Assembly: GCA_017609945.1 (NCBI GenBank)
Contig: JAFCCZ010000002.1
Coordinates: forward strand, 1 to 32,202
Direction of reading: 5' to 3'
From: Candidatus Iainarchaeum sp.
Lineage (GTDB): Archaea > Iainarchaeota > Iainarchaeia > Iainarchaeales > GCA-2688035
Length of the DNA stretch: 32,202 bases
In this document: in pieces, positions 14,007-21,016 of the stretch
How the letters are laid out: every line of letters begins with the position of its first letter
Position numbering within the stretch: position 1 is the first letter of the stretch
The notes under the pieces: generated by a model
Seen by the model: the letters and a program-made list of their open reading frames with translations, nothing else
Database searches by the model: none
What the model was told of the DNA's origin: nothing
Program-made: the position numbers and the translations under genes

Positions 14007-17000
14007 ATGAAAGGATTGAGTGTAAAGAAGCTAGCTGCTGTTGCACTTGGCGGAGCCTTAATTGGTTCAGCTTTGGCACCAGTAGTTTCAGCGGCAGTGA
14101 CAAGCAATGTCGATACACTACAGAAGTCGGATGTTGTTAGCGCAACAACCGGTGACCCAGTGGTTAACATTGCTGTCGGCTCAATGGGTGCAGCTCCTTC
14201 AGACTTTGTCTGGGCGGGCAATATTGCTGCAAAAGTTGCGCAGCTTGCAACCGTTGAGAGTAACGTTACAGTGACTGGCGGTGATGGCGGAACTCCTGAT
14301 CTTACTGGCGTAACAGTTGATGTTACAGTCGGCGGGGACGTGTCTTATGCTACAGAGAGCTCTAAGACGTATGAGGGGTCAAGCTATCCTTTGAAGTCAG
14401 ATCCAGGAGCGGGCAATGAGCTTGTTAAAGAGCTTAGCAGCGCCCAGCTTCCGTTTTTGACTAACGAAACGAGGACTTATCGATATGCAAGTGTCAGCTA
14501 TAGCATTGTTGTCAAGGAGAAAATCGGACTTAACGTCGACGCAAGAATGGACCTTATTGACAAGGATGTTGAGGACCTCATTGTCTATATGACAGGTGAG
14601 GGCGACTTCAACTATGTTCTTGATTTGGGCGATGGTATTCCGGTGTATAATACCTTGTCGGCTGCTACAGCGTTCACAGACGGCGATTCGGACAACATTC
14701 TTATTCCATTCCTTGGTGAGGAATTCACTGTGCAGTCAGTTGATTGTAACTCTACCACAGTGAAGCTGATTAAGGAATCCGACAAATCCACGTATTACGA
14801 AGGCGAGGAGTTTGTGGGTTTGGAAGGAAAGGGCAACTTCGACGGGGAAGAGCTCTCTGTTAAGGTTGACGCTGTGACCCAGGCTGGTGCCGCTACAACG
14901 ACCTATAACGTCAGGTATTTGCTGCTTGACAGCGAGGGCAACGAGATTGACAGGCAGAATCTTGGAACAGGAGTTTACCTGAACGACAGCTTTGTTGACA
15001 GTGAGGGCGAGTATGCGCTTGACACGGTTGTGTACATTTCAGATGTTGGCATTGAATCAACGACACAGACAGGTTATGTTACGGCAACTGTTGGAAAGAG
15101 CGTTGTGGACCTGAAGCACGGCGAGCAGTATCCATACGACAGCACTGATACGACATCATCCAACGACTATTGGAAGGCCAGTTTGACCATGAGCGGGTCG
15201 GATACCAATCCGGCTACAAGGACAATGACGAATATAACGATCAAGAACGCGGTTACGAAGTGGAATTCGGTTAACCAGCTTCTTCCTGCAACTGGTTCGT
15301 TGACAGACCCTGACGCCACCGGAGAGGCTTTGTTCCTTCAAGGAAACGACGACGGTGACTTGGGCTATAACTTTGTCAAGTTCAAGTTTGACGGACTGAA
15401 GATTGACCAGTCAACTACAACGATCAAGATTGGAAAGGGCGCTTGTGAGACCTCTGAGGGCCAGGAAGCAGGCTGTGTAATTTACACAGACAACTCTGGT
15501 GTTGAGAGGGAAGTGCCGTTCTACATCAAGCTCGAGCTGACCACAGGACCAAGCGACGAAGGAACGTTCATGATTGACAACCAAACGTTCTACTTCAGAT
15601 GCGACACAACAGACACAAACATGAGCTTCGTTGACGGAGAGTACCTCAATGGTTCAACGTTTGACACAAACTACAGTACAGCCGCAGAATTTGCGGTCAT
15701 AACTGACTGGAATACTGCAGGTTGGGACTTGAACGGTGACTCCCCCTGCGTAGAGGCCGGCGGTACTTGTTCAGCAGATATCAACGGTTTGTTCGTTGAC
15801 CTGAACATGGACTATACAATAGGAATCGCTAACGTTGCAGTGGGGGTTGACGGAAACTGCCAGTTTGCGTACGAGAGTTTCAACAACTACACAGAGGGAG
15901 ACGGCACAATCCTGAAGGCAAACGGCCAGACTCCTAAATACGAAACAATGTTCTACGACGACGACAACACAAACATCGACAAAGCCTGGGGTTTCGCGCC
16001 ATTGGAGATAACAAATGATTCTCTTGAGGACACATACATGTACACAATGTTTGTGAACGACGAGACATCATACAAGGACGTATATCTCCTGTTGCACGGA
16101 TCCACTGACTTCAGCAACGAGTTTTCAACGGTAGACGTTGACTTCAACGGAACAAACTACAGCACCGGAACAATATATGTTCAGAGTTCCGGAGGCCCGT
16201 ACTGGGGACACACCACTACAGCAGAGACAGGCTATAGGGTTGATGTGGATTCGAACTTCTACGTTCCAGACCACACGGCTTTGGGTTTCGACCCGACAGA
16301 CACTACGTATTTCGTGGCTACGTTTGGCATCGACACAAACAACACAGGATTCGACGTATACGCATACATTGGCACAGAGGACAACGAGCTGATCACTTTG
16401 CCGAATTCGGACATGACAGGCTACCCGACCCAGGTGGATATTAACCGCTTGACCGGTTGGAATTTGAGGTCTGACAGCCCGGAGAATCAGTCGGCTGCGA
16501 CTTGGCTGGACTACGGCACCAAGGTAGAGATTATTACTACCGATGCTGGTGAGGACTATGCCAAGTTTACTATCCCAGAGTCACAGATCTACCTGCAGTT
16601 TGCTGTTCTCGGTAAAGGCACCGTAACGACAGCGGCCGGTGGAACCGCTTTCACAGGGCTTGCCGAGGGCGAGTCAGGTGAAGAGGGATCCACCAAGGTA
16701 ACAGTAGACGCGATCGCAGGCGGCGTTTGCCCGGCAGCGGGCGGCGCAGTTGCAGATCCAGCAGTGGTACAGGAAATTGTCCCAGTAGGTCAATTGGTAT
16801 TCCTCGATACACCCGAACCAGCAGGCGCTCACATTATTGTGGGTGGTTGGTTAGTCAACAAGCTGGTTTCATCTTCTACCTCTCTTGGTGAGGGCGAAGG
16901 CACGCTAGGCGAGGCATTGACCACTAGTGGAGACAGAGTTGTACAGTTGCTCGGTAACGGCGACATTATTGTTGCTGGTTACGCTGCTGCTGACACAAAG

Positions 17001-17045
17001 CTGGCTGCAAACGACCTGATTGACGCACTCGACGCGTTGAGCTAA
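14007..17045 (+). CDS. S-layer surface glycoprotein, MJ0822-like
   Basis: About 1012 residues. The N-terminal 'MKGLSVKKLAAVALGGALIG' and the following 'SALAPVVSA' form a Sec signal peptide of the type seen in MJ0822-family S-layer proteins (TIGR01564-like). The mature part is acidic, rich in Thr, Asn, Asp and Gly, with many N-x-S/T sequons (for example NATG-free stretches of NNYT, NYST, NGTN), expected to be N-glycosylated. The last 120 residues ('HIIVGGWLVNKL' and 'DIIVAGYAAADTKLAANDLI') match the conserved S-layer C-terminal domain. A few cysteines occur in the middle. The protein would form the outer cell lattice. The ATG at 14007 has SD GAGGTGA; earlier in-frame codons lie in the leader. 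Codon choice favours GAC, AAC and TAC, unlike many neighbours, consistent with high expression. Confidence 0.88.
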   Translation: MKGLSVKKLAAVALGGALIGSALAPVVSAAVTSNVDTLQKSDVVSATTGDPVVNIAVGSMGAAPSDFVWAGNIAAKVAQLATVESNVTVTGGDGGTPDLTGVTVDVTVGGDVSYATESSKTYEGSSYPLKSDPGAGNELVKELSSAQLPFLTNETRTYRYASVSYSIVVKEKIGLNVDARMDLIDKDVEDLIVYMTGEGDFNYVLDLGDGIPVYNTLSAATAFTDGDSDNILIPFLGEEFTVQSVDCNSTTVKLIKESDKSTYYEGEEFVGLEGKGNFDGEELSVKVDAVTQAGAATTTYNVRYLLLDSEGNEIDRQNLGTGVYLNDSFVDSEGEYALDTVVYISDVGIESTTQTGYVTATVGKSVVDLKHGEQYPYDSTDTTSSNDYWKASLTMSGSDTNPATRTMTNITIKNAVTKWNSVNQLLPATGSLTDPDATGEALFLQGNDDGDLGYNFVKFKFDGLKIDQSTTTIKIGKGACETSEGQEAGCVIYTDNSGVEREVPFYIKLELTTGPSDEGTFMIDNQTFYFRCDTTDTNMSFVDGEYLNGSTFDTNYSTAAEFAVITDWNTAGWDLNGDSPCVEAGGTCSADINGLFVDLNMDYTIGIANVAVGVDGNCQFAYESFNNYTEGDGTILKANGQTPKYETMFYDDDNTNIDKAWGFAPLEITNDSLEDTYMYTMFVNDETSYKDVYLLLHGSTDFSNEFSTVDVDFNGTNYSTGTIYVQSSGGPYWGHTTTAETGYRVDVDSNFYVPDHTALGFDPTDTTYFVATFGIDTNNTGFDVYAYIGTEDNELITLPNSDMTGYPTQVDINRLTGWNLRSDSPENQSAATWLDYGTKVEIITTDAGEDYAKFTIPESQIYLQFAVLGKGTVTTAAGGTAFTGLAEGESGEEGSTKVTVDAIAGGVCPAAGGAVADPAVVQEIVPVGQLVFLDTPEPAGAHIIVGGWLVNKLVSSSTSLGEGEGTLGEALTTSGDRVVQLLGNGDIIVAGYAAADTKLAANDLIDALDALS

Positions 17046-17059
17046 GTCTGTTGAAAAAC

Positions 17060-17087
17060 GGTTGGTTTCAAAACCAACCTTTTTTCC
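17060..17087 (+). terminator. Hairpin/T-tract terminator after the S-layer gene
   Basis: GGTTGGTTT (17060-17068) and AAACCAACC (17071-17079) form a perfect 9-bp inverted repeat with a 2-nt centre. A T6 run follows at once, with further T-rich sequence to about 17103. It starts 14 bp after the S-layer stop and looks like a bacterial intrinsic terminator, unusual against the plain T-tracts elsewhere. Confidence 0.8.
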
Positions 17088-17172
17088 TTCTTTTTTCTTT
17101 TTTTAACGTTTTTTCCGGGAGAACAGAATGCCGTTATGTATAAGTTCTCCTTTTCCCTAATCTTTTGAATCC

Positions 17173-17182
17173 TTTTTTATTA
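17173..17182 (+). promoter_or_regulatory. TATA-like box of the 17204 gene
   Basis: ttttttatta, about 26 nt before the ATG at 17204, with no SD between. This indicates a leaderless transcript independent of the S-layer mRNA. Confidence 0.45.
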
Positions 17183-17203
17183 GTTTTGCATTACCTCTAA
17201 GTT

Positions 17204-17821
17204 ATGGCTTTTAACTTGAGGAAAACCGTTGTCTACGCCATCTTGGTTGTGCTTATCATAATCTTTGTTGCAGCAATTTTGGCGGGGCCCCGGGAAGATT
17301 TTCATTCAGTAAGGTCTGAAGGAGTTCTATTTAGGTCAGGCATTGCGTCTCCCTTGGAGCTCATTCCAGGGATTGCCGGTGAAAGCGAGTTTATTGTAAG
17401 CTCAGGAATTTACGAGGCAGGAAATGCGGCCAACCCCTTTATGCTGAACGCTTCAAATCTTTTTGTGGTTGTTCTTGTTGGGAACGGAAGGCAGGTTACC
17501 CAGGTGTTCAGGGTTGCGGATTCGCAGGGCCTTACCCTCTACTGCCTTACAAATTACGGCGATTTCAAAACAGAGGAAAGGGTTGAGGCAGAGCAGTGCA
17601 GTGAAATGCTTGAGGCGGGGGAAAAGCCGGTTATTTTGGTTGAGTTTCCGGATTCCGCGCTGGCAGAGCCAACTGTGGAAGTTTCAGACAAAAGGATAGT
17701 CGTGAAGAGCAACAGCATTGACGCCTTGAACAACACAAGCTTTACAGTGTTAAGGGCAATGTTCAGCAACGCAGAGGAAGTGCTTGCCAAGAGCAACGAG
17801 CTTACAGGAATGCTTCGCTGA
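17204..17821 (+). CDS. Membrane-anchored extracytoplasmic protein, unknown
   Basis: 205 residues. The basic N-terminus 'MAFNLRKTVVYA' leads to one TM helix (about 9-28, 'VYAILVVLIIIFVAAILAG'). A polar domain outside follows, with two cysteines (about C114 and C131, possibly a disulfide). I recognise no family. A membrane-bound surface protein is likely. It sits 5 bp before the AglD/UPF0104-type membrane protein, implying cotranscription and a possible role at the cell surface. Confidence 0.6.
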   Translation: MAFNLRKTVVYAILVVLIIIFVAAILAGPREDFHSVRSEGVLFRSGIASPLELIPGIAGESEFIVSSGIYEAGNAANPFMLNASNLFVVVLVGNGRQVTQVFRVADSQGLTLYCLTNYGDFKTEERVEAEQCSEMLEAGEKPVILVEFPDSALAEPTVEVSDKRIVVKSNSIDALNNTSFTVLRAMFSNAEEVLAKSNELTGMLR

Positions 17822-17826
17822 TTACC

Positions 17827-18819
17827 ATGCAGAAATACCTCAGAAACGCATTCATCTTCCTGTTTTTTGTTTTTGCCCTGCTGGCTGTGATGGGTGGCCT
17901 TACTAATGCAACAGAAGTCCTAAAAACGGCAAATATTGAATTATTAGCCATTGCATGCATTTTTTTCATATTTTCCATCATTATATGGCTAATTTCGTGG
18001 GCTTACCTTATAAAAAAGCGCAACCCGGCTGGATTCAGGGATTCCCTGGTTATTGGATTTTCCGCTGTTTACGCCTCCCTCACCCCAATTCAGCTTGGGG
18101 CAGACATGCTTAGGGCAGTTTCGCTGAAGGAGCATTTTGGTGTCCCGTACTCAGAATCCATTTCCGCTTCCATGGTTGTAAAGGGCATGAAGTTTCTTCT
18201 AATTTCACTGCTCTCAGGCACTGTAATCTTTCTTTTTATCTCATCTGCAGAATACAGCCCCTTTGTTCTGGCCGGTCTTCTTTCAGGCTTTGCGGTAATT
18301 CTGCTTGCAACCGCACTGTTCCTTCTCCCGCTGAGAGAAGGCTTTGGCCTCAGAATTGCAGGAATTTTTAAACGCTTTTCCGGAAGGCTTCCGCTGGCTG
18401 GAAGGCTCTGCAAGTTCTTTGAATCTTACAGCGAGTACCTCCCGGGCCTTGGAGCAAAAACATTTCTCCTGACCCTGCTGCTCTCCGGCCTCTCCCTTTC
18501 CCTTGAATTTCTCGCCCTACTTTTCTCTTTCAAGGCCTTGTCAATTGCCATTCCAATTTACTCGGTTGCAGTGCTGTTTATTCTTGTTTCAATCCTTGAA
18601 AGAACCCCCTTTCTCCCGCGTGGAATCGGGCTGGTTGAGGGAATAGGCTTTGCGTTCCTCTCAATGCCAATTGCCGTTTCATCACTTTCAATTCAGCAGA
18701 TTGGGGCATTGCTAATTCTCTTTGACCTGGTGCGTCTTGTTGTGCCAGCCATTGCAAGCATGGCCGTTTACTCGGTTGCCAGCCTGAAGCAGAATTCAAA
18801 TTACGCCAAACAGCTTTGA
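17827..18819 (+). CDS. UPF0104/AglD-type polytopic membrane protein (flippase-like)
   Basis: 330 residues with about eight TM segments. The pattern 'SLTPIQLGADMLRAVSLKEHFGVPYSESISASMVVKG' and the C-terminal 'RTPFLPRGIGLVEGIGFAFLS' match the lysylphosphatidylglycerol synthetase TM/UPF0104 family, which includes the C-terminal part of AglD. Members are linked to lipid-linked sugar transfer or flipping. A role in moving dolichyl-linked glycans for S-layer glycosylation fits its position between the S-layer gene and the AglH-like gene, but is inference. It overlaps the convergent AglH-like gene by 24 bp. Confidence 0.75.
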   Translation: MQKYLRNAFIFLFFVFALLAVMGGLTNATEVLKTANIELLAIACIFFIFSIIIWLISWAYLIKKRNPAGFRDSLVIGFSAVYASLTPIQLGADMLRAVSLKEHFGVPYSESISASMVVKGMKFLLISLLSGTVIFLFISSAEYSPFVLAGLLSGFAVILLATALFLLPLREGFGLRIAGIFKRFSGRLPLAGRLCKFFESYSEYLPGLGAKTFLLTLLLSGLSLSLEFLALLFSFKALSIAIPIYSVAVLFILVSILERTPFLPRGIGLVEGIGFAFLSMPIAVSSLSIQQIGALLILFDLVRLVVPAIASMAVYSVASLKQNSNYAKQL

Positions 18820-19758
18820 CCAGAAAAGGCAGTTTGCAATTGTAACCGCCCAAAGTATGGTTACTACTTGCCATTCCCTCAGTGGCCCAAACACTTTGAG
18901 GATAAGCTTTGCAAAGTCCAGCTTTGAACCGTTCCCCGTCTTTGGGATTGAAAGCTTTCCGTTTGGAAGAATGGCATAGGGCAGTGACTTGCTCTGGCTC
19001 ACATCCCTCGGGTTTGTTAAGAGCTTCAGCAGGAAGAAGTCAACAAAGTGCGGCAGGAAGAACAGTGTTCCAAGAATTATCATTTCAAACCGCTGGTTCA
19101 TCACAAGCAATGCAGCTATCGCACTTCCAATGAAAAGGGTTCCGCTGTCCCCGGGAAAAACCCTTGCCGGAAACCTGTTCCAGAACAAAAGTCCGAGAAT
19201 CATCCCGTTTAGGGCAAGCGAGAGAAGCACAAGGTTTGGGTCAAGGCTCGTTGAAACAATCAAGGTCACAAACACAGATATTATGAGGCCCGATCCAATT
19301 TCCCACCCATTCAGTCCGGCAAAGGTATTCTCAAATGAGGCAAGCCCTGCAACAAACAGTGCTATCATAACTGCCCAAACCGGGTCGTGGAAATGCACCG
19401 CTCCAAAAAGCAGTGAAACAAAGGCCACTGGAATGGCCCTAAATGTCCAAGGGGCTGTCTTCATCATAAACTTGTGCTTTGTGTCATCCATTAGCCCAAT
19501 AAACGCAAATGCACTGACAATAAGTCCAAATAAGAAATAAAACATGTTGAATTCCTGCTGGTAAAACAGGCCTATTGCGAGAATCGCAAACCACACCGGC
19601 ACAAGAAGGGCGATTCCTGCCGCTTCCGGAACAATCCTTTGGTCAAGCTTGTTGATGTCCTTTCCAATTACTCCGTTTTTCTTGTTGAGTTTCCCGAAAA
19701 GGTAAACAAACAGAATTGACAAAGCAAGCGGCACAAAAAACAGTATAATTTCCCTCAC
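18796..19758 (-). CDS. AglH-like UDP-GlcNAc:dolichyl-phosphate GlcNAc-1-P transferase
   Basis: 320 residues with about ten TM segments, of the MraY/WecA/GPT superfamily. Key motifs are 'GLMDDTKHKF' (DD at 91-92, Mg2+ binding), 'FENTFAGLNGWEIG' (about 142-156, with the NxxxxxD/N-type loop) and 'RVFPGDSGTLFIGS'. A histidine in 'PHFVDFFLLKL' follows. It would move a GlcNAc-1-phosphate-type sugar to a polyprenyl carrier, starting N-glycan assembly for surface proteins. The start is GTG 19758-19756, overlapping the TGA stop of TruD in a GTGA junction, so it is translationally coupled to the upstream gene. Exact sugar specificity is not readable. Confidence 0.82.
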   Translation of the reverse strand: MREIILFFVPLALSILFVYLFGKLNKKNGVIGKDINKLDQRIVPEAAGIALLVPVWFAILAIGLFYQQEFNMFYFLFGLIVSAFAFIGLMDDTKHKFMMKTAPWTFRAIPVAFVSLLFGAVHFHDPVWAVMIALFVAGLASFENTFAGLNGWEIGSGLIISVFVTLIVSTSLDPNLVLLSLALNGMILGLLFWNRFPARVFPGDSGTLFIGSAIAALLVMNQRFEMIILGTLFFLPHFVDFFLLKLLTNPRDVSQSKSLPYAILPNGKLSIPKTGNGSKLDFAKLILKVFGPLREWQVVTILWAVTIANCLFWSKLFGVI

Positions 19759-21011
19759 CCTTCCACCTTCATTAACTCCCTCAAAACAGTAGTTGCATAA
19801 CTTCCCTTTTCCAGCTCAAACGAAATTTTTGCAAACCTTTTTCCCTCAAAGAATTCATCCTCCCCAGTTCCCAAAAACTTCAGCTTTTGCGGGCGCAGCA
19901 CTATTTTGCGCTTTGCCCCCTTTGAGGAGAGCTCCGGCATCTCCTTTACCTTAAAATTCTTCAGGGAAATTCCCTCTTCCTCTAGAACAGATTTCTCTAT
20001 TTCGCCAGGCTCTCCCTCCGCAAGCTTGGACTCAAATCCAAACAGGGGGGCGGTTGGCTTTCCGTCCAATAATATATCTCCCTTCACTTTTTTTAAACCC
20101 CACCCAAGCTCAAGCCTTTCGCTTATAATGCGGTTGAACAAATAGCTTTGGTAAGCGTGAGTGAACAAATATCTCAGCGCCTTGGGCAGTTCCCTGAAAG
20201 CGCCCACAAAATCCCTCGGGTATTTGCAGAGATAGTGAATTATTGCCCGCTCATACCTGAACTTTACCGGAAATTCCTTGCTTGCCCTTGAAAAGTCGCC
20301 GCTCTTCGCAAGCTCAAGCCTGGCTGCCTTGATCTCTTCGTCCTCTTTTGGGAAGGTAGCGGTTAGGTAAAGCATTATTGCCTTTTCAGGGTGGCCGTTC
20401 ACAAACTCTTTTCCCACAAGATGCGTAATCTGCCTTACCCCGCCAAACCTCTGTTCGCCAAAAAAATTCGCAATTCCCTGCCCCTTAACCTCCGAGAAGA
20501 ATCCCTTTACCCGTTCCTTAATCACCTTTTCCTCCAGTGAGATATCCCTTATGATAATTGTAAACCCGTTGCCTGAAAGATCCCCAATTTCAACCCTTTC
20601 ATTGCCCCATTTTGGATTCCTCAAGTCAATTCCCCTTGAGGAGAATGCGGCAAGCCTTTCAAGGTTTGGGTCAAAAATTGAAATCCTCTGGCAGGTTACC
20701 GCACGCTTGTCCTTTAAGCCGGCATATCCTATTCGCTTTTTGCTGCACTGCAGAAACCTTGAGATTTTGCTAATGCAAAAGTTCAGGTCCTTGTTTATTT
20801 TCTCAAGGTCAAGGCAAAGCTGTTCCTCGCCACTTCTCTTCGGAATCTTAAGTCCTGGTTCGTGTTTTTCCCAGTCATACTCTCCAATAAATCGGTTTGC
20901 TTTACAGGCCCTTCCGCCTGGAGTCACTTCCTCTACAACAAAATCCGTGTACCTTCTCTTTATCTGCCCGCCAATGCCTTTGCAGTTTGTTGAATAAGTG
21001 TTTTTGCGCAT
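19755..21011 (-). CDS. truD: tRNA pseudouridine(13) synthase TruD
   Basis: 418 residues, the archaeal/eukaryotic length. The N-terminal motif 'GIGGQIKRRYTDFVVEEV' is present. The catalytic aspartate D101 sits in 'GYAGLKDKRAVTCQRISI'. The conserved 'NFFGEQRFGGVRQITHLVG' and 'FTHAYQSYLFNRIIS' segments complete the TruD core, with the family insertion between them. It converts U13 (and, in archaea, other positions) of tRNA to pseudouridine. The ATG lies 5 bp after the aRF1 stop and the gene overlaps the next one by 4 bp, so aRF1-TruD-AglH-like form one minus-strand operon. Confidence 0.93.
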   Translation of the reverse strand: MRKNTYSTNCKGIGGQIKRRYTDFVVEEVTPGGRACKANRFIGEYDWEKHEPGLKIPKRSGEEQLCLDLEKINKDLNFCISKISRFLQCSKKRIGYAGLKDKRAVTCQRISIFDPNLERLAAFSSRGIDLRNPKWGNERVEIGDLSGNGFTIIIRDISLEEKVIKERVKGFFSEVKGQGIANFFGEQRFGGVRQITHLVGKEFVNGHPEKAIMLYLTATFPKEDEEIKAARLELAKSGDFSRASKEFPVKFRYERAIIHYLCKYPRDFVGAFRELPKALRYLFTHAYQSYLFNRIISERLELGWGLKKVKGDILLDGKPTAPLFGFESKLAEGEPGEIEKSVLEEEGISLKNFKVKEMPELSSKGAKRKIVLRPQKLKFLGTGEDEFFEGKRFAKISFELEKGSYATTVLRELMKVEG

Positions 21012-21016
21012 GGCCC

